NCBI RefSeq assembly: GCF_011378715.1
Contig: NZ_WTKU01000006.1
Coordinates: forward strand, 1-64,000
Direction of reading: 5' to 3'
Length of the DNA: 64,000 nt
Origin: Psychromonas sp. SA13A
GTDB lineage: Bacteria; Pseudomonadota; Gammaproteobacteria; Enterobacterales; Psychromonadaceae
Below are positions 9,943 through 19,528 of this stretch, one piece after another (position 1 is the first letter of the stretch; every line of letters begins with the position of its first letter). The notes beneath the pieces are model-generated. The model made no database searches. It was not told the origin of the DNA and saw nothing but the letters and a program-made list of their open reading frames with translations. A program made the translations under genes and the position numbers.

Positions 9943-10044
9943 AGCACACACCTCCCAATTATTAATAAGCAGAAGAAGAGGCTTGATGTTACTCCTAGAA
10001 AAGTATGGGTCATATTGGATATAGAAAAACGCATACTGAAGCAC

Positions 10045-10355
10045 AAAAATAATGACTATCTCAGTAAAAAATAAACTATTGAGGTATGAGATTAAGCAGT
10101 AAAAGTGAGTTAAATAAACAAATCTTGTGGGAGTGCTATAAATGGAAGGAGTTAAAAATAAATACTTATAGCATAATAAGAGCTGATTATGATTAGCAAT
10201 GAACGAGGTTAATGGTGAGCAAGGTTAATAGTGAACTAGACTACTTAACTCACCTAGATCACTTGAAGCAAAATACCATACTCAAACTACTACGCCACTG
10301 TTCTAGTACAAGTTAAAGTGGCATAGCTATACTGAGTAAATTACAACTGAGCAAA
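10045..10355. other. Intergenic region with short direct repeat
   Basis: 311 bp between two leftward genes. The only structure seen is a 15-bp direct repeat with two mismatches at 10206-10220 and 10222-10236. No ORF with a ribosome site was found. Confidence 0.4.
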
Positions 10356-11144
10356 TTACATTGTGCAGTTAGGATGTTGTTTACTGCTTTTAGTTAATTT
10401 TTTTAATTCATCACTTAAGTTATTAATACGGGTTTCATTAGATGGGTGAGTTGATAAAAACTCCATTGGCTCACTTCCACCTGAAGCAATCGCCATATTT
10501 CTCCAGAGCGCAATACTTTCCTGAGCATCAAAACCTGCATCATTCATTAGGTGTAGACCTACAATATCAGCTTCTGATTCTTGAGCTCGACCATAGGGCA
10601 TAGTAATACCATATTGAACACCTAATCCTAGGGCAGCCATACCCATATCAGCATATTCAGTCGTACCTATGGCAGTTTGTGCTATTTGTGTTCCATAGCC
10701 TGTTATCTGGCTTGAAGATAAACGCTCATTAGAATGGTTTGCTTGAACGTGTGCAATTTCATGTCCAATAACCGCAGCGAGTTGATCTTGATTTTTTGCT
10801 ACCTGCAATAAACCAGTATAAACACCTATTTTACCACCCGGTAATGCAAAGGCATTCACCTGTTCACTATCAAATACCACTACTTCCCACTGGTCGAAAT
10901 CAGGTTGTTTACCTAAGGTATCAGTGATTTGCTTGCTAACGCATTGTACATAGGTATTCACTTTAGGATCTTGATTGATTTTTTCCTGTGTTTTTAATTC
11001 CGCAAATGATTTTGCACCTAAGTCAGCCATTTCAGCGCCATCAAACAATAACACCTGGTTACGCCCTGTAGGTGAAGAGGTAACACATGCAGTTAATAAA
11101 ATAGCAGAGCTTAGTAGTGATAATTTTAAGATTGAATGCTTCAT
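10356..11144 (-). CDS. M48-family metalloprotease lipoprotein (LoiP/YggG-like)
   Basis: Membrane-anchored zinc endopeptidase, probably in envelope quality control. The lipoprotein signal ends in LTAC (Cys20). Zinc ligands come from HEIAH at 128-132 and the ESEAD segment at 189-193. Length 262 is close to E. coli LoiP (252), its likely relative. The C-terminal STHPSNETRI motif is typical of this M48 group. It stands alone on the minus strand and would be attached to the periplasmic face of a membrane. Confidence 0.88.
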   Translation of the reverse strand: MKHSILKLSLLSSAILLTACVTSSPTGRNQVLLFDGAEMADLGAKSFAELKTQEKINQDPKVNTYVQCVSKQITDTLGKQPDFDQWEVVVFDSEQVNAFALPGGKIGVYTGLLQVAKNQDQLAAVIGHEIAHVQANHSNERLSSSQITGYGTQIAQTAIGTTEYADMGMAALGLGVQYGITMPYGRAQESEADIVGLHLMNDAGFDAQESIALWRNMAIASGGSEPMEFLSTHPSNETRINNLSDELKKLTKSSKQHPNCTM

Positions 11145-11281
11145 AGTAAGTCCAATTACAAATGGTTAATTAATTTATTATCTCAGGCTAAAACCAATAA
11201 TGCCAATGTATTTTAAATATCAAAAAACACCTACTTTAGAATTAATAGGCTATACAATTTAATGCAGCCATCGTTTGCCTC

Positions 11282-12487
11282 TTATGTGTAACTTATTTGC
11301 TCTTGATGCCAATGTTTGTATTGCGGCAAAAACATAGTCATTAATAATATTACACTGCCAGCACCAATCATCACTACATTTGCATAGGGAGCACTCAGGT
11401 TTGTTTGCTGTATTAATCCAGCTAGTAAGGCAGCACCACTCATTTGAATACAGCCTAAAAGAGCACTAGCCGTTCCCGCCCGTTCTCCAAAGGCACTTAA
11501 AGCCATTGATGTTGCAGGCCCTAATAATAATGCAAAACCAATACATAAAAAAAGCATAGGGACCATAAAGTACAACCCGCCTAATAATGTGTTGGTGACG
11601 GGTAGTTGTTGGAATATGACCTGTAAAACAGCAGAAAGCACCATAGTCCACAATGCAACTGTCACCGTTTTATGATTGCCTAATCTTTTAATCACTTTAG
11701 GGGCAAGAAAACACGCACTAATGTTAACGATCGCATTAAAACCAAATAAATAACTAAAGGTCAGTTCATCCAAGCCTAAGTGCTTAATGATCCAACTCGG
11801 CGCATAGGAAACATAGGTCAAAATACTAGCCATTGCGATCATGCAAGTGAGAGCATAAAAAACAAAGTGGCTGTTAGCTAAAATTGGCTGATAACGTGCC
11901 CAGCGGTATAAAGCAGCATTATTATTACTGTGTTCGGGACGTGTTTCAGGTAATTTAAATGCCACCACAAATAACACTATTACAGCGTATAAAGCCATAA
12001 ATATAAAAGTAGAACGCCAACCAAACTGTAATGCAAGCAACCCACCTAAAGTTGGAGCTAAAGCAGGGATAACACAAATAACACCGTTCAAATAACTGTA
12101 ATAATGTGCACTTTTTTGTGCATCAAACCGATCTCTCACGGCGCTAAATACCACAATAGAAGTAGCACAGGCAGCAACGCCCTGTAATACACGTGCTAGT
12201 TGTAAATATTCAAAATCTACAACTAAAGCTGCTAGTAGGCTGCTCGCGATATATGAACAAATACCAAACAGAGCAATAGGACGACGCCCAAATCTATCCG
12301 CTAAGGGACCAATCAGAATCTGCCCTATCCCCATCGAAAATATAAATAACACTAACGTAGATTGAACCTGCATATCTGAAACAGAAAAATCTTGTGCCAT
12401 TTGTGGCATCGAAGGCAAATAGATATCTATCGCCAAGGGGCTTAATACCACCATGATCATTAAAATAGGTAATAACTTCAGGGTCAT
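11282..12487 (-). CDS. Bcr/CflA-family multidrug efflux MFS transporter
   Basis: Twelve-helix major facilitator protein of 401 residues. The N-terminus (SPLAIDIYLPSMPQMA) and GPLADRFGRRP in loop 2-3 are typical of the Bcr/CflA proton-drug antiporters. The substrate cannot be read from the sequence. A LysR-type regulator is transcribed divergently, and two palindromes in the shared intergenic region are candidate operators. Control of efflux by that regulator is inference. Confidence 0.88.
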   Translation of the reverse strand: MTLKLLPILMIMVVLSPLAIDIYLPSMPQMAQDFSVSDMQVQSTLVLFIFSMGIGQILIGPLADRFGRRPIALFGICSYIASSLLAALVVDFEYLQLARVLQGVAACATSIVVFSAVRDRFDAQKSAHYYSYLNGVICVIPALAPTLGGLLALQFGWRSTFIFMALYAVIVLFVVAFKLPETRPEHSNNNAALYRWARYQPILANSHFVFYALTCMIAMASILTYVSYAPSWIIKHLGLDELTFSYLFGFNAIVNISACFLAPKVIKRLGNHKTVTVALWTMVLSAVLQVIFQQLPVTNTLLGGLYFMVPMLFLCIGFALLLGPATSMALSAFGERAGTASALLGCIQMSGAALLAGLIQQTNLSAPYANVVMIGAGSVILLMTMFLPQYKHWHQEQISYT

Positions 12488-12536
12488 CTCAATCTCTTAT
12501 ATAAAATAGGTAACTGGCAATCTTTAATGCACTAGA

Positions 12537-12566
12537 TACTATTAGTACGGCTACTATTAGTAAGGC
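12537..12566. promoter_or_regulatory. Twin palindromes between MFS pump and LysR regulator
   Basis: TACTATTAGTA occurs at 12537-12547 and 12552-12562 inside a 15-bp tandem repeat (one mismatch between copies). Each copy is itself a perfect palindrome and fits the T-N11-A style of LysR-type sites loosely. It lies 50 bp from the pump start codon. Confidence 0.5.
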
Positions 12567-12679
12567 ACATTAAAAAAATTAAAAATAAAGGGTAATTAAC
12601 TTTCGTAGTGTAAATCAGTTATGATATGAACAGAAATGATATTAATTCAGATCTTAATTTCCCAATAGGAATATCACCC

Positions 12680-13636
12680 ATGAACATTGATAAACTTGCG
12701 CGTGTAGATTTAAATCTATTGCTTATTTTACAGGTACTACTGGAAGAAGAGAGTGTGACACGGGCAGCGTTACGCTTAAACCTAAGTCAGTCAGCCCTCA
12801 GTAAGAGTTTAACCCGCTTACGGGCTACACTACATGATCCATTGTTCACCCGTACTGCGCATGGTTTAAAACCAACGACTCATGCACTAGAGCTACAGCC
12901 GAAACTATCCCCTTTATTACAAGGTTTATACCAACTTACACAAGCGCCAAATTTTGATCCACTTAGCAGTGACAGACACTTTTCCATCAGCATGCTCGAA
13001 AGTGCTTACGCCACATTATTAGCTTGCTTCATTAGTCCGTTATTACAACAAGCAAAGCATATTCGCTTGGATGTATTAAGTTGGAAAGAAGGTTCAATGC
13101 AGGCGCTACTTCAAGGCAAAGTGGACTTTGGTATTACCGGAATAGATTTCTATCAAGATCAGCGTTTAAGCACACAGAACTTACCTGATGGTATTGCCCA
13201 CAGCATATTATTTCATGATCAACAAACCTGCTTAGTGAATGAACACCATCCCGCATTACTTGCACTAGAAAGTGGGACTTGGGATAGGGAGACTTATTTA
13301 CAATACAATCACTTACAAGTTTGTTGTGAAGGGAATAACCTATGGGCATTAGATTATCATTTAGAAAAAAAAGGTGAAAAGCGCAATATTATTAGTACTT
13401 TACCTGACTTCTATGGGGCTGCGAGTGTTTGTGCTCATAGTGATTTAATATTTACCCTTCCTTCAAGCTTTGTACCGCACGCACAAAAACTCTATCCGCT
13501 GAAAGAAATTCCTCTGCCTTTTACATTTGAAAATATGGCTTATGTTTTATTATGGAATCAACGTAATAGTGATGAATTAGGGCATAAATGGGTAAGAGAA
13601 ATGATTTGCCGAAGTGTTGCGGATACGTTTAACTAA
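12680..13636 (+). CDS. LysR-family transcriptional regulator
   Basis: 318-residue LysR-type regulator. The N-terminal helix-turn-helix (about residues 5-65, with ESVTRAALRLNLSQSALSKS) is followed by a periplasmic-binding-protein-like effector domain. The frame is open from 12626, but the ATG at 12680 has AGGA 9 nt upstream and starts right at the conserved region (MNIDKLARVDLNLL), so it was chosen. It is divergent from the Bcr/CflA pump, its probable target. The effector is unknown. Confidence 0.88.
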   Translation: MNIDKLARVDLNLLLILQVLLEEESVTRAALRLNLSQSALSKSLTRLRATLHDPLFTRTAHGLKPTTHALELQPKLSPLLQGLYQLTQAPNFDPLSSDRHFSISMLESAYATLLACFISPLLQQAKHIRLDVLSWKEGSMQALLQGKVDFGITGIDFYQDQRLSTQNLPDGIAHSILFHDQQTCLVNEHHPALLALESGTWDRETYLQYNHLQVCCEGNNLWALDYHLEKKGEKRNIISTLPDFYGAASVCAHSDLIFTLPSSFVPHAQKLYPLKEIPLPFTFENMAYVLLWNQRNSDELGHKWVREMICRSVADTFN

Positions 13637-13732
13637 GAGTTATTGAGAGCAGACTAGATAGTATGAGAATAAACAAGGTTATGTAGTCACACTGTTTAAT
13701 CGAACTTATTACTGATTTAAAACTAGAGCTAT

Positions 13733-13759
13733 AATAAAGGCGCTTAAAGCGCCTTTATT
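13733..13759. terminator. Bidirectional terminator between LysR gene and ilvE
   Basis: A near-perfect 27-bp palindrome with a GGCGCTT core and A/T-rich outer arms lies between convergent genes. The flanks are short A and T runs. Confidence 0.75.
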
Positions 13760-13816
13760 ATGTAAAGTTAACTTAAAAGTAGTGTTTGCTTAAGTAATTC
13801 GATTAAGCAGTTCGCT

Positions 13817-14884
13817 TTAGTAGTTAACTTTTTCAATCCAACCGAATTTGTCTTCACGTAATCCGTATTGAATGCCTGTTAATTCATCATATAAATTACG
13901 AGAAACAGTACCGGCTTTATTATCATTAATAAAGTAGTCTTCGTCTTTCCAACATAATTGACCAACCGGAGAAATAACTGCAGCAGTTCCACAACCAAAG
14001 GCTTCAGTAATTTTACCGCTTTTAATATCAGCTAAAATATCTTCAATGGCAATTTGCTCTTCAGATACCGTATATCCTAACGTTGGAGCCAGTTGCAATA
14101 TAGAGTCACGAGTGATACCCGGTAAAATACTGCCGCTTAACTTAGGTGTCACAATATGATCGCCATAAACAAAACAAATGTTCATCGCACCCACTTCTTC
14201 GATATATTTACCGTGTATGGCATCTAACCAAAGTACTTGAGAATAACCACGTTTAGCAACATCTTCCGACATATATAAACTCGCAGCATAATTACCACCT
14301 GTTTTAGCTTCACCAACACCACCTACAACAGCACGACGATATTTATCAGCAACATAAACAGAAACAGGAGAAAAACCATTTTTAAAATATGCGCCAGCAG
14401 GGCCTGTAATAATAAAGTGCAAGTATTTATCACTAGCACCTAAGCCTAACTTAGCACCAGTCGCGACCATAGTAGGACGAATGTATAAAGAAGTACCATT
14501 TTTGTCAGGTACCCATTGGTTATCTATTTTTAATAGTTCCATTACCGCTTTAAGATGGAATTCCACATCAACTTCTGGCATTACCATGCGCGTAGCTGAA
14601 CGGTTAAAACGTTTAAAGTTTTCACGTGGGCGGAATAAGTTAATATCCCCTTGTTCAGTACGGTATGCTTTCATACCTTCAAAAATTTCTTGCCCGTAAT
14701 GTAGAACTGATGCCGAAGGATCCAGTTGTAGCATTTGATAAGGTTTGATTTCAGCATTTGACCACTGTTGAGCGGTATCAAATGATTGTGTAAACATGTG
14801 GTCGGCAAACACTTCGCCAAAACTAAATTCTGCTGGGCAAGCTTTACGCTCTGAAACTGCTAACGGTTTGATATCAATTGACAT
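13817..14884 (-). CDS. ilvE: Branched-chain amino acid aminotransferase (class IV)
   Basis: Pyridoxal-phosphate enzyme that transfers amino groups between glutamate and the 2-oxo acids of Ile, Leu and Val in the cytoplasm. Length 355, with GGVGEAKTGGNYA placing the catalytic lysine at 194. This is the longer BCAT type seen in eukaryotes and B. subtilis rather than the 309-residue enteric IlvE. The frame is open to 14941, but the ATG at 14884 has AGAAGGGA just upstream and begins the conserved sequence. No leader peptide rich in Ile/Leu/Val was seen upstream. Confidence 0.93.
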   Translation of the reverse strand: MSIDIKPLAVSERKACPAEFSFGEVFADHMFTQSFDTAQQWSNAEIKPYQMLQLDPSASVLHYGQEIFEGMKAYRTEQGDINLFRPRENFKRFNRSATRMVMPEVDVEFHLKAVMELLKIDNQWVPDKNGTSLYIRPTMVATGAKLGLGASDKYLHFIITGPAGAYFKNGFSPVSVYVADKYRRAVVGGVGEAKTGGNYAASLYMSEDVAKRGYSQVLWLDAIHGKYIEEVGAMNICFVYGDHIVTPKLSGSILPGITRDSILQLAPTLGYTVSEEQIAIEDILADIKSGKITEAFGCGTAAVISPVGQLCWKDEDYFINDNKAGTVSRNLYDELTGIQYGLREDKFGWIEKVNY

Positions 14885-15260
14885 GTAAATCCCTTCTGTA
14901 TCTAAATGCTTTTTGCGACAACGAATGAAAAGCATAAGCATTATTGCTCACGTGTCGGGCGGAGCTAGATTCTAAAAAATATTCCACCATACATCCACTG
15001 TTCTTTTAAAAAAAATAGGATTAAGTAAAATTATTAGCCTAACAATAACGGTTGAAATTTTTTAATATTAAAATAAATAAGTAGCATACTCCGCTATCGT
15101 TTAACCGCAACAATAAATAAAAACAAACAATAGTAATCTATATCAATAGATTAAAGACATTCATTACATATTGTTATGCAGCATTACGTTTAATATAGGG
15201 CTATTAAAGCAACCTTTAAGTGCAGTTATGCTTTCAAAGTTACTTTTTCAAATGCAAAGT
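14885..15260. other. Intergenic region upstream of ilvE
   Basis: 376 bp between two leftward genes, strongly A/T-rich from about 14970. It should hold the ilvE promoter. No attenuator, operator or supported small gene was identified. A 66-codon plus-strand frame from 15171 runs antisense into the next gene and is not supported. Confidence 0.4.
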
Positions 15261-15884
15261 TCAACAGCTTCTAATATAAGCGACAAGAAAGTCGATACTA
15301 GATTGAATATGTTGCTGCTGAGTCAAACCGCTTTTTACTCTTGGTTTAAAGTCATGGTCACCATCTTCTAACCAACACCATTGGAAATGCTCAGGTAGCG
15401 AATACCCTTCAACCTCTTCTTTGTCACCAAGCTTATCACGCGAACCTTGAATTACCGCCACGGGTTGTTTAATTGCTGGCAGGTGTTCCGTGCGAAGTTT
15501 TTCCGGTTTCCCTTGCGGGTGAAATGGATAACCTAAACAAGCGATGCCTTTTACATTTTGTAAAAGCTCGGCGGGCTCCTGTGCCGCTAACAAGGTGGCC
15601 ATTCTGCCTCCCATCGATTTCCCACCAATCACCATCGGTTGATTTAATGTTTGTATTACATCCATAAATTGCTTGATCAGATGCGGCGCTCGCTCCGGAG
15701 GGCGACGGCTTCCCGTCTCAATACGTTGCTGCATATAATTAAAATTAAAACGAGCAACGCGAATCCCTTGTTTAGCTAAACCAGTCGCCACTTTTTCCAT
15801 AAAGTCTGATGTTAATGGCGCCCCTGCTCCATGGGCAAAAACAAATAAGGGACCATTGCTTGGACCATCAAAAATAAGCTGCAT
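15261..15884 (-). CDS. Alpha/beta hydrolase, Tex30/KANL3-like
   Basis: Cytoplasmic alpha/beta hydrolase of about 207 residues. HGAGAP forms the oxyanion region and GKSMGGR the nucleophile elbow with the catalytic serine. GSRDKLG and GDHDFKP supply the likely Asp and His of the triad. The open frame begins with a TTG at 15899 that has no ribosome site. The ATG at 15884, five codons in, has GCAGAG upstream and is preferred. The substrate is unknown, and the homologues I recall are uncharacterised. Confidence 0.82.
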   Translation of the reverse strand: MQLIFDGPSNGPLFVFAHGAGAPLTSDFMEKVATGLAKQGIRVARFNFNYMQQRIETGSRRPPERAPHLIKQFMDVIQTLNQPMVIGGKSMGGRMATLLAAQEPAELLQNVKGIACLGYPFHPQGKPEKLRTEHLPAIKQPVAVIQGSRDKLGDKEEVEGYSLPEHFQWCWLEDGDHDFKPRVKSGLTQQQHIQSSIDFLVAYIRSC

Positions 15885-16037
15885 GTCAATCTCTGCCAAA
15901 TAGATAAATAATGATCATGCTAGTAAGCGATTGAATGGTCAAGCAAAGCTCATGCAATAGCTTAAATTATTAGCTACAATCTGTGCTTACCGCTTAACGA
16001 TTAACGATTAAAATATAACTCATGGGAGAGAATGGGC

Positions 16038-16574
16038 ATGCTAGGTCAGAATATGAAAAAATGTACTTTCGGCCAAGTACATTTACTGCAAAAAATCGCA
16101 ATACAAACCTACCAAGAAACATTTGCAGAGAGTAATAGTGATGATTTGCTACAGCAGTATTATAAACAATCGTTAAACCTAACAAAATTATCCGCACAGC
16201 TAAAAATGACTAATAGCGAATTTTATTTTATCTACTCAGCTCCGCTTGCTGACCCTGAAGCTAAACTCGCCGGCTTCCTCAAGCTGAACATAGATGATGC
16301 ACAAACGGATCTATTAGATCCTGAGGCATTAGAAGTTGAGAAAATCTACATCCTAAAAGAGTTTTTATCTCAAGGATTAGGTAAGCAAATGATTTCATTT
16401 GCAATTAAGCGCGCTCAACAACAAAATAAAGAACACCTTTGGCTAGGTGTTTGGGAAAATAATTTTTCTGCATTAAATTTTTATAAAAAAATGGGGTTTG
16501 AACAGTTTGGTGAACATGGATTTGATATGGCGGGCGATATTCAAACTGATTTATTGCTCCGCAAAGATCTGTAA
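16038..16574 (+). CDS. GNAT-family N-acetyltransferase (PaiA-like)
   Basis: Acetyl-CoA-dependent N-acetyltransferase. The acetyl-CoA loop appears in LSQGLGKQMISFAIKRA, followed by the family's WLGVWENNFSALNFYKKMGF. This last motif resembles the polyamine acetyltransferase PaiA, but the substrate cannot be assigned. ATGs at 16032 and 16038 are possible. The GGGAGA site at 16024-16029 is 8 nt from the second, which was chosen. It is divergent from the alpha/beta hydrolase. Confidence 0.85.
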   Translation: MLGQNMKKCTFGQVHLLQKIAIQTYQETFAESNSDDLLQQYYKQSLNLTKLSAQLKMTNSEFYFIYSAPLADPEAKLAGFLKLNIDDAQTDLLDPEALEVEKIYILKEFLSQGLGKQMISFAIKRAQQQNKEHLWLGVWENNFSALNFYKKMGFEQFGEHGFDMAGDIQTDLLLRKDL

Positions 16575-16704
16575 ATAGATAGTTTAATAATCTCCTTTAT
16601 AGCCCATGCATAACTCATGCATAGCCACTGTAAAGTTCTCTTGCATAACACCTGAATAATACCAGTTGTTTAAACATTAAAAAACGAGTGCAAAACAACT
16701 AGGA

Positions 16705-17097
16705 TTATACTTTCCTTTCAGCCATTTCAGCAAATACAGCACTGGTTTTAGCCGCCATAATAAAATCGTTTTGACTTAATCCTTTTAGATTATGGCTCCA
16801 CCACTGGACGCCCACCAGCCCATACTCGACTAGCATCAAAGGGTGGTGATTGACCGACTCAGCTAAATCGGCTATTTGATTAACAAATAACATTGATTTT
16901 TTATAACGTTTAGTCGCAAACTCAGCAGTTAGTTTTTGTATGCCTTGCTCCTCAACTAACTGCCAATTATCCGACTCAGCTGATTGTGCCTTTAACTGTT
17001 TAAGTAACTCAATAGCTTGATCTTGATTTAGTAGCAGTGCTTTATCAGTGGCACTCGCATCACAGGCCCTACAAACTTGTTGTTTTAACAATGTCAT
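16705..17097 (-). CDS. phhB: Pterin-4a-carbinolamine dehydratase
   Basis: Dehydrates 4a-hydroxytetrahydrobiopterin during recycling of the pterin cofactor. The family signature is complete: NHHP with His84-His85, VEYGLVGVQWWSH with His102, then GLSQNDFIMA. At 130 residues it is slightly longer than the usual 100-118, with a short N-terminal extension bearing two cysteines (CRAC). No phenylalanine hydroxylase gene is in the window. It is the last gene of a tight leftward operon with the SagB-like and TerB-like genes, which is unusual company. Confidence 0.93.
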   Translation of the reverse strand: MTLLKQQVCRACDASATDKALLLNQDQAIELLKQLKAQSAESDNWQLVEEQGIQKLTAEFATKRYKKSMLFVNQIADLAESVNHHPLMLVEYGLVGVQWWSHNLKGLSQNDFIMAAKTSAVFAEMAERKV

Positions 17098-17134
17098 CTA
17101 TCACTCCTGCATCTATTTTAAAATTAAAAGTCTA

Positions 17135-18799
17135 TTAGCGTATATCCTGCAGATGAAAATAAGCCGGTTTAGTTGATATGCGCGCATCATCTAGCTGCTT
17201 GCCGATAGTAAAATGATACAAACTTTGCCATTGTTGATCTTTTAATCCCAACAAGTCATGTACCAAATCATCAAAGAAACAACCGATACCTGTTCCTCTT
17301 AAATCATCACTCTCAGCAGCTAAATATAATACTTGACCAATTAACCCAGTTTCCCAAAATAATAAAGGATATTGGCTAGCAGAATAATTCAGACTATCTT
17401 CAAATCGGGCTAACATACCCAAGCTATATGCACTATCTGCAGCAATATCCTGTTCGCAACTTAACGCCTTAGCCACCCGTCTATAATCGCCTTTTTTCAA
17501 CAAGTACAAAGGTTTATCGGGATAACATTGTTGCCATTGAAAATTGCTATGCATCGCAGATTTTAAATCTAGTAGATGCCTAGCATTACGTACCCAAACG
17601 TATAGACCTGAATCAATGCCCTGTACATTATGAATAAATAACAACAAATTTACTTGCGCTGTTTGTGGCAAGACAGAAAAAGGCACGCTTTGTGTGGGCA
17701 ATGTTTTTTGCAGTTGCGTTAAAAATAATTCGCTGGAGATGGTACTCGCTTGTTGATCAAAACTTTGAGCACTCCTACGTTGCTGGATCAAACCTTGCGC
17801 ACTTTCATCTAGTGGCGAGCTATTTTTAGAATTCGTGGCATATTCATAATTTACAGTATGACTGTTTGAAGCCTCTGCATCTTCACTTATAAATGAAAAA
17901 TCTACCTGATGACTTGCTTTAAAAACAGCATCAATAACCGGCCAATCTTGATGTGATTGACTCAATTGATTAGCTTGATCAATATAATTAAAATCAGCTA
18001 GTTCATTGAGCCATTGCTTTACTTTATGAAAGTCTGTTGGCTCTGCACTTACCCAACATACGCAATCAACATATTCAACTTCTTGCGCTAACTGTGATGA
18101 TTGATTAAGCCCTAATAACGAGTCTATTTTTGTATTCGGCAACTCATCTAATACCGTTATATTCCAACCATTTAAATTAGCGGCAATGTTCAATGCACCT
18201 AATGCATGCCCTAAATCATGTTGGCAGTATCGATAAGCACGTTCCCCGTATTTCCACGCTTCTCGCCAAGCTATACTGGTTAACACAATGGCAAAGCCTT
18301 TAGCTTCTGCCAAAAATTCAGCGCTTGAGTCTGTTGATATAGCACGCTTCTCTAAACAATTAAGATAAGGGTTGTAATGCACGCTATGTATTTTGTTCAG
18401 CTCTGGATTTTGCACTGTAGGGCTTTGCAACTCAGGCAGTAATAAATAGCATTCAGTGGGATGCAAATTGCCGCTAGAAGGGTTAATACGTAGTGCCCAC
18501 TCATTACCGTTATAGGATTTCCACGCCGATAAACCTAAGCTGTTTTGCAGTAGTGAAGCAACACTCTGTAAAGAAATAACAGTAGGTGCACATACTGATT
18601 GTTGAAATAAGTCACTCGCAGGAGAGTCATCTTTGCCTTGCCCTAATGGCAAATATATTTTATCTGTCCCTTGATATAATCGATAGGGCAAGGGTTGATT
18701 CGCCCAATCCATATACCCCGCAGAGCGAGCATATGCACCAGGCCTGTGTTTTGTACGCTGATGATAATCTTTAACGGTTTGCAATGAAGATTGAATCAT
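17135..18799 (-). CDS. SagB/ThcOx-type nitroreductase-fold oxidoreductase
   Basis: 554-residue protein with two nitroreductase-like halves. The first half contains the SagB-type sequence LRINPSSGNLHPTECYLLLP (about 106-125), and the second has GTGIGCFFDD near 500. Family members are FMN-dependent, and some oxidise azolines in RiPP pathways. No precursor peptide, cyclodehydratase or other RiPP gene is visible here, so that role is not supported. It lies 22 bp after the TerB-like gene and 37 bp before phhB, apparently as one operon. Its substrate is unknown. Confidence 0.85.
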   Translation of the reverse strand: MIQSSLQTVKDYHQRTKHRPGAYARSAGYMDWANQPLPYRLYQGTDKIYLPLGQGKDDSPASDLFQQSVCAPTVISLQSVASLLQNSLGLSAWKSYNGNEWALRINPSSGNLHPTECYLLLPELQSPTVQNPELNKIHSVHYNPYLNCLEKRAISTDSSAEFLAEAKGFAIVLTSIAWREAWKYGERAYRYCQHDLGHALGALNIAANLNGWNITVLDELPNTKIDSLLGLNQSSQLAQEVEYVDCVCWVSAEPTDFHKVKQWLNELADFNYIDQANQLSQSHQDWPVIDAVFKASHQVDFSFISEDAEASNSHTVNYEYATNSKNSSPLDESAQGLIQQRRSAQSFDQQASTISSELFLTQLQKTLPTQSVPFSVLPQTAQVNLLLFIHNVQGIDSGLYVWVRNARHLLDLKSAMHSNFQWQQCYPDKPLYLLKKGDYRRVAKALSCEQDIAADSAYSLGMLARFEDSLNYSASQYPLLFWETGLIGQVLYLAAESDDLRGTGIGCFFDDLVHDLLGLKDQQWQSLYHFTIGKQLDDARISTKPAYFHLQDIR

Positions 18800-18821
18800 A
18801 TCAATACTCTTATCAGTTTAC

Positions 18822-19259
18822 TTATGATTGCGGCATAACAGCCAGTTTAGTGCGAATAAAGTCACTGTGATTAACATAAATTAATGTTGCCACCTTACGT
18901 ATCAATGCTTCTTCCATTTCATCTAAGTGACCATCGGCATAGGCGACTTGCCACATGACTTTTATCAACTCAATACGCTGTTCTCGCTCTAAATCACCCA
19001 GTTGTGAAGTAAAATCAAAAACAGATTGGCTACTTTTAGCCTCCTGCATACCTACACTTAATAATTCAGCTGCTTTCTCAGCATTAACATTAAGTACTTT
19101 TTCAAGCGAGCGAGTAGCAACTATTTTTTCATCCGCACTGAGGTGATGATCTGCGATACAAACCTCACACAATAAAGAAGCAATCGCTAGAGTATTATCG
19201 AATTCAGGGTGTTCATCAGATATCAGAGAACTTATAAAATGTTTAACTGTTGCAATCAT
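18822..19259 (-). CDS. TerB-like protein
   Basis: 145-residue helical protein of the TerB (tellurite resistance) fold. It has the two characteristic acidic helix pairs: IADHHLSADE near 35-44 and YADGHLDEMEE near 107-117, which in TerB bind metal. No other ter genes are present, so a link to tellurite resistance is not implied. It is the first gene of the leftward operon with the SagB-like and pterin dehydratase genes. A 13-bp tandem repeat array lies 270 bp upstream. Confidence 0.85.
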   Translation of the reverse strand: MIATVKHFISSLISDEHPEFDNTLAIASLLCEVCIADHHLSADEKIVATRSLEKVLNVNAEKAAELLSVGMQEAKSSQSVFDFTSQLGDLEREQRIELIKVMWQVAYADGHLDEMEEALIRKVATLIYVNHSDFIRTKLAVMPQS

Positions 19260-19528
19260 ATTTCAACCTATAGGAATGAAAAGAATGGATAAAGATTTAA
19301 TGCTGGGCTTTTGAATTAAAAGGCTCATCCATTATCAATTGGTCATCCTAGCCTTAATCAAAATAGAAATCAAAGTGTCTGAGTTGTCACGTTATATAAC
19401 AAAATACTCAGTAGATTAGGGATTGAAGAAAGCTTAGGATTTGGATTGGAAGGTTAAAATTTGAGTTATGCTTGAAATGACGAATAACTCACCGTCATGC
19501 GTTTGTTACTCTTTAGCAGCATGATCAT
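19260..19528. other. Intergenic region upstream of TerB-like operon
   Basis: Unique A/T-rich sequence between the operon start and the tandem repeat array. It presumably contains the operon promoter, but none could be assigned with confidence. No ORF supported. Confidence 0.4.

Noticed and set aside
9943-10044. N-terminal extension of the M15 peptidase frame to 10044
   Set aside because: The ATG at 9942 has a strong GGGAGG site, while the extension has no ribosome site and does not look like a signal peptide.
15171-15371. 66-codon plus-strand ORF
   Set aside because: It overlaps the alpha/beta hydrolase gene in antisense and has no ribosome site or recognisable product.
17135-18799. RiPP biosynthetic cluster based on the SagB-like gene
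   Set aside because: No precursor peptide, YcaO/cyclodehydratase, protease or export gene in the neighbourhood.
18822-19259. Tellurite-resistance operon
   Set aside because: Only a TerB-fold protein is present; no terZ, terD, terC or related genes nearby.
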